This document shows, in pieces, positions 17,950 to 26,661 of a DNA stretch of 64,000 nt. Where the stretch lies: NCBI GenBank assembly GCA_963700515.1, contig CAVOXY010000004.1, positions 94,706 to 158,705 on the forward strand, read 5' to 3'. The DNA comes from JAJRVM01 sp963700515 (GTDB lineage Bacteria; Planctomycetota; Planctomycetia; Pirellulales; Pirellulaceae). Numbering within the stretch: position 1 is the first letter of the stretch; every line of letters starts with the position of its first letter. The notes under the pieces were generated by a model that had not been told where the DNA came from, did not search any database, and saw only the letters and a program-made list of their open reading frames with translations. The translations under genes were made by a program, and so were the position numbers.

Positions 17950-18266
17950 GCTGCTTTCAATGCTGACGGACGCCTCGACTTGCGTGTGGGCGACCGTTTT
18001 TGGAGAGAACTCGAGGTCAGTGATAAAGAACGCCGACAAGCGGAGGCCGGCAAAGAGCGGTACGACGCGCTGCAGAACGGTATTCTCAACTCCGGCGCGA
18101 TGAGCCACAGCACGAAACACGAGCCGATCGCATCGAACGTTACCGCCAATTGCGTCGTGCCTGGCAAGACGGGGAAACGCCGCGCATGACGCGTAGCGCG
18201 GCATCGGACAGGCGGCTCAAGCAACGTGGGTTCGTGTGGTACGACGAGCGAATCGGTGCGCGGTAA
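17950..18266 (+). pseudogene. FG-GAP protein C-terminal remnant, copy 1
   Basis: It reads AAFNADGRLDLRVGDRFWREL, then, after a shift near 18100, HETRADRIERYRQLRRAW and a C-terminus GFVWYDERIGAR. The same tail occurs at 22533-23051 (FNADGRLDLLVGDRF through GFVWYFERIGAR). Only the last calcium-binding-like FG-GAP loop and the Arg-rich tail remain and no start is available, so this is a decayed paralogous fragment. Confidence 0.65.
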
Positions 18267-18277
18267 TCGGAGATCTG

Positions 18278-18541
18278 CTACTGCCGCGTCAGACGCCGCT
18301 CCAGGTCATTCGCCAGCTCACGCAGCACCAGGGCGTCCCGCTGTAGCAGTTCGGTCGTGTCGGTCAAGGAACGTCTCAAGAGCCGTTCACACAGCCGGAC
18401 TCGATGGGCCAACTCCTGCCGCGTTTCCCGCTCGGCTGGATGACCGCATCGATCAGCGCCCTGGTCAAGTGACGCAAACTCTTGGCTGCCAAACACCTTC
18501 TTGAAGGCAATGTCGACTTGGGGATCGATACCAGGAATCAT
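18278..18541 (-). pseudogene. Rpn-family (PD-(D/E)XK) nuclease/transposase remnant
   Basis: The N-terminus MIPGIDPQVDIAFKKVFGS is the diagnostic start of Rpn recombination-promoting nucleases. Immediately after it the sequence jumps to an Arg/Leu-rich C-terminal helix (LLQRDALVLRELANDLERRL). The catalytic core of roughly 200 residues is missing, so this is an internal-deletion remnant. Rpn genes are often mobile and variable. Confidence 0.55.
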
Positions 18542-19133
18542 CCCCGTTGTCACTCCTCCCATGAGCCACGCTCGAAGCAAAGGCCATCCGCAGCGCCACC
18601 GGCGACGGGCCGTGGGGTGAAAGAGATCGTTGTCCATATGGATAATCACCGTTTGAGCGGGAAATCCCTCACAGAAAAGAAGAATTGGGTCTGCTGGGAG
18701 TCGTCGCCGACCAGCCACGGCGCAGGCTTCAGGCGCTCACGATGATCGACGGCCACCGCTACTGAGCCCTCGGCGCTCACTCGCGACGTGAACAACAAAG
18801 CAGGGTGACTGGTCGTTCCCTCGCGACGTGAACAACAAAGCAGGGTGTCTGGTCGTTCCCTCGAATTGACGATCACTCCGGGCAGAGGCCCTTGTCGGGC
18901 GGAGGGCTCTCCGGCGGACAATCGGATCTGGCGGGCGGGGCCTGGTCGGGGGGGTGCGACTGGCCCGGCAGGTGCGCCAGGCTGCGGGGGCGTTGGGGAT
19001 CTCACAAACGGTTTCGGGTGACGCTGCGATCGCGTTGCTCGGTTCCCCTACGAAACGTGGTGTCGTAGAATCAAAGCATTCAGCAGCAACGGTCAAGTCG
19101 CCGCGCGTTGTGGCGTGGCAGGAGTGCGAGAAC
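18542..19133. other. 590-base region holding a 40-base duplication and no gene
   Basis: Apart from the tandem repeat at 18781-18860, only short open frames without recognisable domains are seen. A GC-rich stretch follows (18870-18980). The Uma2 gene's frame is open back to 18954, but its Shine-Dalgarno lies just before 19134. Confidence 0.4.
18781..18860. repeat. Two tandem copies of a 40-base unit
   Basis: Unit tcgcgacgtgaacaacaaag plus a further 20 bases, at 18781-18820 and 18821-18860, differing at one position (A versus T). The near-identity points to a recent duplication. Confidence 0.85.
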
Positions 19134-19814
19134 ATGCCGTCGGTCATTCAAGTGAGTGCGGTCAACTACCCAGAATCGGATGGGAAGCCCATGGGCGAAA
19201 CGGATGAGCACCGGGATGAGATGGTGCGCCAGATCGAACTGCTGAAGTACTACTACCAGGGACAACGCGTGTACGTCTCTGGTAATCTGCTGCTCTACTA
19301 CGAGCAGGGAAACCCCAAGAAGTTCGTGGTCCCCGACCTCTTCGTGGCCAAAGACGTGTCTCCTGATCGGAAACGCATCTACAAGATCTGGGTGGAACAT
19401 AAAGTCCCGGACGTGGTGATTGAAACGACGTCGCGGAAAACGCGAAAGAAGGATACCCAAGACAAACCCCAGCTCTACGCCCGGCTGGGCATTCAGGAGT
19501 ATTTTCTATTTGATTGTTTGAACGAGTACCTCGATCCCCCACTCCAGGGCCATCGACTGGTGGAGGGCGGTTACCAGTCCACGCCGGCCGATGAATGCGG
19601 GGCACTGATCTCGCGAGAGCTGGGACTGCGGCTGCAGCCCGATGCCGGACGGCTCCAGTTCTACCGCTTGGATTCCGGAGCAAGGTTGCTCACCGCAAGC
19701 GAGCGTGCCGAGCAGGAAGCCGAGCGTGCCGAGCAGGAAGCCCGCACGCGGCGCGAACTCGAGGTGGAAGTGCAGCGACTCCGCGAGGAGCTGAGGCGTC
19801 GAGCCGACTCATGA
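19134..19814 (+). CDS. Uma2-family (DUF820) PD-(D/E)XK endonuclease-like protein
   Basis: 226 residues from ATG 19134 with AGGAG upstream; the open frame extends further 5' but is not protein-like. The fold is marked by VVPDLFVAKD (catalytic Asp), VVIETTSRKTRKKD (Glu and Lys of the ExK part) and the following Tyr-containing helix LYARLGIQEYFLFD. The C-terminus (residues 185-226) is an E/A/R-rich coiled coil with EAERAEQEA repeats. Uma2 proteins are abundant in planctomycetes and cyanobacteria with unknown biological role. Confidence 0.82.
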   Translation: MPSVIQVSAVNYPESDGKPMGETDEHRDEMVRQIELLKYYYQGQRVYVSGNLLLYYEQGNPKKFVVPDLFVAKDVSPDRKRIYKIWVEHKVPDVVIETTSRKTRKKDTQDKPQLYARLGIQEYFLFDCLNEYLDPPLQGHRLVEGGYQSTPADECGALISRELGLRLQPDAGRLQFYRLDSGARLLTASERAEQEAERAEQEARTRRELEVEVQRLREELRRRADS

Positions 19815-20356
19815 ATGGGCCATGTCGGACTGGGTTCATGACTCAATCCCTGCCTGGAAGGTGATTATTGCAGAATGTGCCATTGCTGTCCGCGCGAGCT
19901 ACTGCGATGCGGGCTCCCGGGCTGAATCCTTTTTCCACCTGAAACCTCGGCAGGCCAACGCTTCACGGAGAGATTGTCCGATGGTCGATGACTGCTCCGA
20001 CGCGGATGCAAGCCGTCGACCATGCTCCCCCTCGTTGCGTCCGCCGTGCTTTTCGCTGGGAAAACGCGATTCAATCGGCGATTCCCTCGCTGGTCCGATT
20101 GCAGAGAACTCATAGCCGATTCGCTGGAGGAATCGCAGTATACGGCCAACTACCGCCGAATCCTGGCGGCCAGACAGCGGGAAGCGGAACTGTCACGGGA
20201 AGATTTCGCGGAAGACAAGGACGAACAAAGAATGTGGGTACTTCTGGCGAGCGAAAGGCGGGCAATCACTTTCGCGCAGTGTTTTCTGATGACCCCCATC
20301 GGTCCACCAGCGGCCGCGGGGCTGCAGACACTGCCTGCACACGGAGGGATTGCCCC
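19815..20356. other. 540-base region upstream of the RAYT gene
   Basis: No supported gene. The segment at 19968-19987 (acggagagattgtccgatgg) resembles the sequence just before the RAYT start (20341-20359), as if the 5' flank had been duplicated. A plus-strand open frame at 20022-20582 runs into the transposase gene out of frame and I do not trust it. Confidence 0.35.
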
Positions 20357-21400
20357 ATGGTCGCCTACGCTCGTCGCAAGTTGTTGGGCCGTGATCGCAA
20401 AGCGGTTTACCACTGTTGGGTACGCTGCGTGCGGCGCACCTTTCTCTGTGGCCTGGATCCACTTACCGGCCGCGACTTCTCCCATCGCCGTGACTGGATT
20501 CTCACGCGAGAAGAACAGCTGGCTGCGCTGTTCGCCATCGAAGTGGAATTCCACGCGGAACTCAGTAATCATCTCCACCTGATGCTGCGGTCGCGGCCTG
20601 ATGTGGCCCGGCGCTGGTCGCCTTACGAGGTGGCTCGCCGCTATCTGACCATCATGCGGATCGCCAAATGCATGTCGGACGACCTGCCGCTGCCCCACGA
20701 AAAACGGATCGAACAGGCACTTCGCAACAAGAAACGCATCCAGCAGATGCGGCGCCGGTTGAGCAATATTTCCTGGTTCATGGGAATTCTGTGCGAAAAT
20801 ATTGCCCGCCGCGCCAATCAGGAAGATGAATGCACCGGTAGGTTTTTCGAGACTCGCTTCAAGTGCCGAGAATGTGCCGATCCTCACGGCATGTTGATCT
20901 GCGCCCTGTATGTGGACTTGAATCCAATCAAGGCGGGTGAAGCCGCTTCGCCGCGCACCGCTCGCTATACGTCGGCCTACCAGCGGATCCTGGCACAAGA
21001 GCAGCGTCCCAACAGCCGGGAGCGAGCCGATGGGTGGCTGGGAGAACTGACGCTGCGCGAGGAGACGCTCCAGGACGAGACGATCGCGTTCTCGTCACGT
21101 TGGGGCCGCCGCGCATCCGATTTGGGGCTGCTGGAGATCTCGTTGGAGAATTACCTACGGTTGCTAGAATGGACCGCTCGGCAACTGCGCAACGGCCGAT
21201 GCACTGCGGTTCCCAAGGACGTGGAAACGCTGCTGGATTATCTGGAAGTGAACGAGGAGGCCTGGCTCGATACGCTGCAGCGCTACGACAGCGTCTTCTG
21301 CCACGCCGTCGGCACTCCCGCGGCCTTGGCGGAAGTCGCTCAGCGGATGGGCCGCAGTTGTCTCAAGGGCGTCTCCGCCAGCCGGCGGCTGTTTGCCTGA
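20357..21400 (+). CDS. RAYT-type Y1 (HUH) transposase of REP elements
   Basis: 347 residues from ATG 20357 (MVAYARRKLLGRD). The HUH metal motif is in ELSNHLHLML near residues 68-77, and the conserved block LYVDLNPIKAGEA near residue 185 corresponds to the YIHLNPVRAG signature of REP-associated tyrosine transposases. The protein is longer than typical RAYTs (about 165-230 residues), with an extended C-terminal domain. RAYTs cleave single-stranded REP hairpins next to a GTAG tetranucleotide, and this window contains arrays with that architecture at 5.2 and 62.3 kb. No REP pair was found directly flanking the gene. The frame is intact. Confidence 0.8.
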   Translation: MVAYARRKLLGRDRKAVYHCWVRCVRRTFLCGLDPLTGRDFSHRRDWILTREEQLAALFAIEVEFHAELSNHLHLMLRSRPDVARRWSPYEVARRYLTIMRIAKCMSDDLPLPHEKRIEQALRNKKRIQQMRRRLSNISWFMGILCENIARRANQEDECTGRFFETRFKCRECADPHGMLICALYVDLNPIKAGEAASPRTARYTSAYQRILAQEQRPNSRERADGWLGELTLREETLQDETIAFSSRWGRRASDLGLLEISLENYLRLLEWTARQLRNGRCTAVPKDVETLLDYLEVNEEAWLDTLQRYDSVFCHAVGTPAALAEVAQRMGRSCLKGVSASRRLFA

Positions 21401-22532
21401 GGCCATCCTCCCTCGCGTGACTCGGATCGCTTGATAGTCGGCAAAATTCATTTCTTACCGCGAATAGGGCGATCGACCTGCGCACCCAGAGCGCCAGTTG
21501 GCAGTTGACGCCGCGCCGCCCTCGTCTTGTACGCGTTCTTGTTCGCCACTTCGCCGCCGGTGCCGCCCGTTCTTCGTCCAACATTGGCAATTGCCATACG
21601 AGCAATCCGACGGCGAAATCAAGGGCACTCCCCTCACAACGGGATTCCAGGGCGGACACAATAGGCATAGCCCACAAAGTTCCATCACGTCGATCAATGG
21701 CCGCCAACATCTCGCCGATAACTTCCGGCCAACGGTCTGACATAATACGTCTCATTCGGGCAATATATATATGCCGCCGTCCCAAATACTTCCCAAAACC
21801 CGAATGAACTTGATGTGGGATGCATTCTTGCCGCGCCCGCGTGCCATGGCCACGAGCCAACAACCCGCGCCGTCAAGCCGCAACCGTTCACCAACACGGG
21901 CCAAGCCCCGTGGCCAGCACGACCGGTGTGCAACTGCCAACGTGACCGAACACGACACCTGAACTCCATCGTGCATCGCCCCATCCATGTCCGCGCACAC
22001 TGCCACACCGATCGCACGATGACCATGAAACACACGAGTTCATTCAGATCGATCGGAGGTCGAACCGAAACCAACTGGAATCAAGAATCAATTGGCCCGA
22101 GATGAGACATTCATAAGATGCCTGCCCTTGGTGCGCCGAAGACGCGTTACTGCCCAGCAACCATTTCACGTAGCACACGTGGTCCCTTTTACCGCGCCAA
22201 ATGGCATTGTCAAGCAGACATTCACGAGTTATCCGAATCCTTTTTGGGGCGGCGAGCTTCTGTTTCGGCGGCAGTTACCCACTCCGCACCAGTCCTGAGC
22301 AGTATGGCGAGTGGCTTTCGATCGGCGACGGTCGCAGGGGCAATTCTCGTGGATGCCACGCGAGCAACTGCGCGGTAAGTGGCTCCGATAATGACACACA
22401 GTTGTCACTGCGTGGTCGCTACAGGTTGGTTCGCCCGAGCCTGCGGGTGGCACCGCACAAAGTGTCGGCTGTTGACATTCGTCGGATGGAAACGACATGC
22501 TGGTGTGCCGGCGCTCGCCGTGATGTTGGTGG
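21401..22532. other. 1.1-kb region without a supported gene
   Basis: Open frames exist on both strands (for example minus 21363-21863) but none shows a domain, a plausible start or consistent composition. At 22500-22523 is a 24-base motif beginning ctggtgtgccggcgctcg that recurs at 26255-26278 with one mismatch. The segment may be decayed coding sequence upstream of the FG-GAP remnant. Confidence 0.35.
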
Positions 22533-23051
22533 ATGGGGTGGAGGCGTCACCGGCGAACTTGGCACACCCTTCTGATCGCTGGTCTGCAGGGCAACATTGT
22601 CTGGTATCGCAATGTGGGCCAACGCGGTGGGCCTCGCCTCGAGTCCCCTCGGCTTCTTGTTCCCCTGCTCACACGGCTTCCCAACACCGAGGTGCCCACG
22701 GGGCATCCCGGCTTCCACCACGCGTTCTGCGTGGCTGATTTCAATGCGGACGGACGACTCGATCTGTTGGTGGGCGATCGTTTTTCGAGGGAAGTCCAGG
22801 TCAGTGACCAGCAGCGCCGGCAGGCGGATGCCAACAAGGAGCGGTGTGCCGCGCTGCGAGAAGAGTCTTATCAGCTCAGGCGAGATCAGCCGCCGCACGA
22901 AACGCGGGCTGAGCGCATCGAACGCCACCGCCGATCGCTACGCACCTGGCAGGAGTCGGAGACACTGCGCATGACGCGCGGCTCGGCGTCCGATACGCGT
23001 CAAGAACAATGCGGGTTCGTGTGGTACTTTGAACGCATCGGTGCACGGTGA
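22533..23051 (+). pseudogene. FG-GAP/VCBS repeat protein C-terminal fragment, copy 2
   Basis: The frame is continuous from about 22533: LLIAGLQGNIVWYRNVG, then VADFNADGRLDLLVGDRF (FG-GAP calcium loop DFNADGRLD), an Arg-rich helix ERIERHRRSLRTW and the C-terminus GFVWYFERIGAR. Full FG-GAP proteins have several such blades and a signal peptide; here only the last one or two blades remain. It is paralogous to the tail at 17950-18266. It ends 3 bases from the convergent BlaR-like gene. Confidence 0.65.
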
Positions 23052-23054
23052 GCC

Positions 23055-25454
23055 TTACCGGTTGTGCGGCGTGATGGAAATATAGGTCACTTGCTCGGAT
23101 TGGATTTTCGCTGGTTGTCTCCCCAGCCAGCGCCCCATCATGCTTTGCTCGGCGTCTCTTTCCACCACGCGTGGAAACAGTCCGCCAATCAACAGCGTCT
23201 GGCCGCTGGGAATGTCGATGGCACACTGGAAAGTCGCGGTCGAGACGACTGGATGCTGGATCCGGACGCCTTTCGCGTCGGGAAAACGTGGCGATCGGAA
23301 TGTCTTGCAGTTGTCGATCGAGGCGAACATGAAACGGCACTGCATGCGGTGACCGTCGGGCGTGATTTCGGGGCTCAGTTGAATGCGTGTTCCCTCCCAG
23401 AATAGCTGGACTTCCTGTCGGTATGTCACTTGCTGGTCCTCGATGACCTCTCGGACATCGGTAACAAACGGTCGCTGGGAAATATCCGAGATTTCGGCCC
23501 GCTGCCCGTCAAAGAACGTCACTTTGGGCGCCAGAATGATCGAATTCTCCCTCTCACCTTGGAGGAAAGTGATGAAGTCCTTGAACCGCCTGTCGTCCAG
23601 GAACTGATAGACGATCGGTTCGCTCCTATCGGTCGTCACAGCGGCTGAAAGGGCGTTACGCAAGTCTTCCCGTTGATCACCATGATCGACGCCCATGGAG
23701 AGTGGCGGCAGCTGCGTTGGCGATTCGAGATTGGCGAACTCTTGCTGGAAGAGAATCCAACGATTCCTCCACCTGGTTTCACGATCGTCCAGATCCGCTG
23801 ACGGAGCGGAGTCCTCAGGTGCACACAGGTCGGAACGACCCTGCATGATCCGCACTTCGACCGAGACCTGTTTGAAGCTGTAACGCCGTCGGCGTTCAAG
23901 TTCATTTTTCAGGCGTGCGTGCTCACTTTTGGTTCCAGAAAAGACCAGTTGATCTCCTACCCAATGGAAGTGCGTCTCGTGTTCTGCCGGTGATGCAACA
24001 TCAGTATTGGCAGGCTGTACCGGAATATCAGCACGGGGCGATTCCAGCGCGTTGCGCGAAAAACAACTCAATAAAGCCAAAAGGGCCGTTTTGAGATGTT
24101 CGTTCGGGGCGTCCTCCGGACAAAATTCATCCCGTTTCAACTTGTCTAATAGGTCCGCGACCGCGTAGGTCGCGATGTAAGTCGAGTCGGCCTGATGTGC
24201 GGATTGTATATTGCGATTCGGGTCTTCCTTCTTCGTGTGCAGCACGCTCCCTTCAATAATGGGGCGGGGTCGTGATGCCAACCGGGCAGTTGGTGGTAGA
24301 TCGCCCTTGCCGCGGTCGGCTCTCTGGCCCGACAGCGGCGGCTGTGCCCAGCCACCTGTGGCACCGGGCAAGATGATTGCGGCGGCGACCGCTGAGAGTA
24401 CCCAGCAACTCAAGGGCATTCGTTTGTGACTTCCTTGTCCCAATCTCATAATCCTCTCCAATCGTTTTGCCGTGATGTCGACCGGACGCATACCTGGTAC
24501 CAAAAGACTTGTTTTCAGCTGGTGAGCTTGTTCCAGCGTGGTAATCAAGCTGTGGGCGTAGCGGGCTGGCTCGCGGCGCATGCGGGCGACCACCGACTCG
24601 TCACAGCAACGTTCCGATTCCCACTCGGCTCGCCGCACCGACCACCAGACCAGCGGATGAAACCACCAGATGGCTCGCACCACCGCTGAATGAAGAGCCA
24701 GCCAGAGATCGCCGCGCCGTATGTGGATCAATTCATGCAGTACCATGGGAGTGAGTTGCCTTGTGGTGCACGTCCGCACCAGCGACAACGGGAGAACGAC
24801 CGTGGGACGGAGCACTCCGAAGACGGCCGGCCCGACGTTACCGCTCGAGACGATCAGGCGTGGAGTATGACGCAGCCCCACGTAATTGGATAACCTTTGC
24901 ACGAGTCGCTCGATCCGCATGTGCGTTCCCGTCGTGGGACGCACCCGATCTCGCTTCACACACCACAGAAAGAGGCAGCTGTTGGTCACGAAGATCCACA
25001 ACATGACTGCCACTCCAGCCAGCCAAATCGACAATCCGATGGCGCTCCAGTTGAACAGTGCGGTCCATGAATCATCAGCGCACACACTCACTTCATTCCC
25101 GCGGCCGTCCGGTGTGCTCGCATATTCTAGTGAACCTTCATGCGGCATCGCAGGTTGGTGCACATTGTGTTCGCCTAGCGAGATATGCTCTGCAACCACA
25201 CTGACCTGGAGTTGCCGCGCCGATTGCCGGAAGCCGGCGTCGGGGATTTCCATCCAACAAAACACGCCACAAGGGCTGTAGACCAGCGGCGGCGTGACAC
25301 ATTTGACGAGCACGATTACCCACAACGAAAGTGCCAGGTAGGGCCGATTGCGACCAAACAGTAGCACGATCAATCCCACCAGCAGCGTCAGCAGCGTCAC
25401 CTGCAAGAACTGCAGCGCGAACAACTCGCCAAATTGCGTGAGTGGATTAGTCAT
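23055..25454 (-). CDS. BlaR1/MecR1-type M56 metallopeptidase with secretin-like C-terminal domain
   Basis: 799 residues, intact. Four membrane segments (about residues 15-55, 130-160 and 355-375) frame an M56 peptidase domain with VLHELIHIRRGD (HExxH) near residue 239 and WWSVRRAEWESERCCDE further on. In BlaR1/MecR1 the C-terminus is a penicillin sensor. Here residues 420-799 are instead a periplasmic region ending in a secretin-like block (SIILAPKVTFFDGQ, then TATFQCAIDIPSGQTLLIGGLFP). The signal sensed is therefore not a beta-lactam by analogy. Its start overlaps the end of blaI by 8 bases, so the two form a regulator pair. Confidence 0.85.
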   Translation of the reverse strand: MTNPLTQFGELFALQFLQVTLLTLLVGLIVLLFGRNRPYLALSLWVIVLVKCVTPPLVYSPCGVFCWMEIPDAGFRQSARQLQVSVVAEHISLGEHNVHQPAMPHEGSLEYASTPDGRGNEVSVCADDSWTALFNWSAIGLSIWLAGVAVMLWIFVTNSCLFLWCVKRDRVRPTTGTHMRIERLVQRLSNYVGLRHTPRLIVSSGNVGPAVFGVLRPTVVLPLSLVRTCTTRQLTPMVLHELIHIRRGDLWLALHSAVVRAIWWFHPLVWWSVRRAEWESERCCDESVVARMRREPARYAHSLITTLEQAHQLKTSLLVPGMRPVDITAKRLERIMRLGQGSHKRMPLSCWVLSAVAAAIILPGATGGWAQPPLSGQRADRGKGDLPPTARLASRPRPIIEGSVLHTKKEDPNRNIQSAHQADSTYIATYAVADLLDKLKRDEFCPEDAPNEHLKTALLALLSCFSRNALESPRADIPVQPANTDVASPAEHETHFHWVGDQLVFSGTKSEHARLKNELERRRRYSFKQVSVEVRIMQGRSDLCAPEDSAPSADLDDRETRWRNRWILFQQEFANLESPTQLPPLSMGVDHGDQREDLRNALSAAVTTDRSEPIVYQFLDDRRFKDFITFLQGERENSIILAPKVTFFDGQRAEISDISQRPFVTDVREVIEDQQVTYRQEVQLFWEGTRIQLSPEITPDGHRMQCRFMFASIDNCKTFRSPRFPDAKGVRIQHPVVSTATFQCAIDIPSGQTLLIGGLFPRVVERDAEQSMMGRWLGRQPAKIQSEQVTYISITPHNR

Positions 25455-25833
25455 CGGTAGTGCCCTCCTTCAACCGATCGACCAATTGTCGCAACTCTTC
25501 AATCTCTGCCCGAGACATCTCACTCTGTTGAATCAGATGGCGCATCAGAGGCATCGTGTGACCACCGCACAAACGCCCCACAATGTCGCTGACCGTCTCA
25601 TGGATTACCTTGTCGGGATTCATGCGAGCACTATAGATGCGCACTCGACCATCCAGCTTCGACTTGATGTACCCCTTGGCTTCCAGGCGGCGGAGGTACG
25701 TTTGGACGGTTCCAAACTCGATCGGCCGTTCGGCTGCTAGCGTATCGTGCACTTCTCGCACGGTCCCGCAACCGACCCCCCAGAGCGCGCGAATCGTCTC
25801 CATTTCGCCCTTCGACAATTTCTGCTTGCCCAA
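25447..25833 (-). CDS. BlaI/MecI/CopY-family transcriptional repressor
   Basis: 128 residues from TTG 25833, chosen because AAAGGAGG stands 6 bases upstream. The in-frame ATG at 25863 lies inside the operator and close to the expected transcription start. The winged-helix domain includes LSKGEMETIRALW, TVQTYLRRLEAKGYI (recognition helix) and an acidic C-terminal dimerisation helix. BlaI repressors bind TACA-N2-TGTA palindromes and are cleaved when the partner M56 peptidase is triggered. Two such sites lie in its promoter, implying autorepression of the blaI-blaR operon. Confidence 0.88.
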   Translation of the reverse strand: MGKQKLSKGEMETIRALWGVGCGTVREVHDTLAAERPIEFGTVQTYLRRLEAKGYIKSKLDGRVRIYSARMNPDKVIHETVSDIVGRLCGGHTMPLMRHLIQQSEMSRAEIEELRQLVDRLKEGTTDD

Positions 25834-25862
25834 AACCTGCCTCCTTTCCGCTGGCAGTCGCA

Positions 25863-25907
25863 TACAACTGTACGCGGATTATGCGTACAACTGTATGCCA
25901 GCGTCAA
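25863..25907 (-). promoter_or_regulatory. blaI promoter with two TACA-N2-TGTA operators
   Basis: On the minus strand TTGACG (25902-25907) and CATAAT (25878-25883) are 18 bases apart. Two copies of TACAACTGTA (plus strand; BlaI/MecI/CopY consensus TACA-N2-TGTA) lie at 25886-25895, inside the spacer, and at 25863-25872, near the predicted start point. Centres are 23 bases apart, roughly two helical turns, so two dimers could bind the same face. Confidence 0.85.
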
Positions 25908-26661
25908 GAGGGATTTGTCGGTCTGTCAGCATGCGTGGCTGGCGGTGCTCACTCGAGGGCGCATGGGACTCGGCCAACACGCCGTACCTCGAACTGCCCC
26001 CAGCGGGACCGCCGGCCGTGTGCTGGGTCGAGGCGACGGTGGGTGCTCAAGTGTCGGAGATGGGGATCTATCTCTACCGTTCGACCGACCAGTTTCGTCT
26101 TAATAGGCTGGCCGACTCACAGCCGGTTGCTATGTCCGACGTGCCGGCCCTGGTGTTCTCAGCGGTCATGCGCGGCGTGCGTGCATGGCGATGGATCATA
26201 ACAGAAGCCGTAAGTTCTGCGAGGTACGATGCGACGCGGGGGTACGGGCGGATTCTGGTGTGCCGGCGCTCGCTGTGACCTTTCTGGATCAATCAGCGTT
26301 GTGGCAAGCGAGCTTGTCACACCCTACGTCTACTTTGTGGAGCACACAAAGCTGACGTAGGCAAGCTTGTCACACCCTGCGACTACCTTGCATCTTGGCG
26401 ACATCCAAGGGGCGCGAGGGTCGATGCTGGGGGCGTTTGACTGGACGGCGAGTGGATATTTGTCACTCCTCCCGTTTCTTCTGAGGAATTCAGGTTGGTC
26501 GGCTGATGTATGCCGTGGCCGGGTCTGGTAATCTGTGGATATCGTCGAGTATGTTGGGGCTCGTCGCGCGGAACCGCATCGGCGTGACGTGTGAGTGGCA
26601 GTAATCTACGGCGGCGAGAATTGAATTCGGTGCGAGTAGTCATGGCGTGGAGGTACGATCG
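25908..26661. other. 750-base region with no confident gene, holding palindromic repeats
   Basis: A plus-strand frame continues to 26278 with some protein-like text (YLELPPAGPPAVCWVEATVG) but has no start outside the blaI antisense region and no domain I recognise. A 24-base motif at 26255-26278 is shared with 22500-22523. Palindromic repeats occupy 26303-26378. The rest, up to the Shine-Dalgarno at 26649, looks non-coding. Confidence 0.35.
26303..26378. repeat. Nested palindrome flanked by direct repeats
   Basis: The centre (26324-26360) is a two-stage hairpin: ctacgtc pairs with gacgtag, and inside it ctttgtg pairs with cacaaag around the loop gagca, with a 2-base mismatch between stems. 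It therefore begins with CTAC and ends with GTAG. On both sides lie direct copies of gcaagc(gag)ttgtcacaccct at about 26304-26325 and 26361-26378. Confidence 0.8.

Noticed and set aside
20022..20582. Plus-strand frame before and into the transposase gene
   Set aside because: Its second half is antiframe of the RAYT gene and the first half lacks motifs; kept only as a note in the gap entry.
21363..21863. Minus-strand frame after the RAYT gene
   Set aside because: Arg-rich composition and no domain; it overlaps the transposase 3' end.
23064..23405. Plus-strand frames opposite the BlaR-like gene
   Set aside because: Typical antisense open frames of a GC-rich gene with third-position bias; no ribosome sites.
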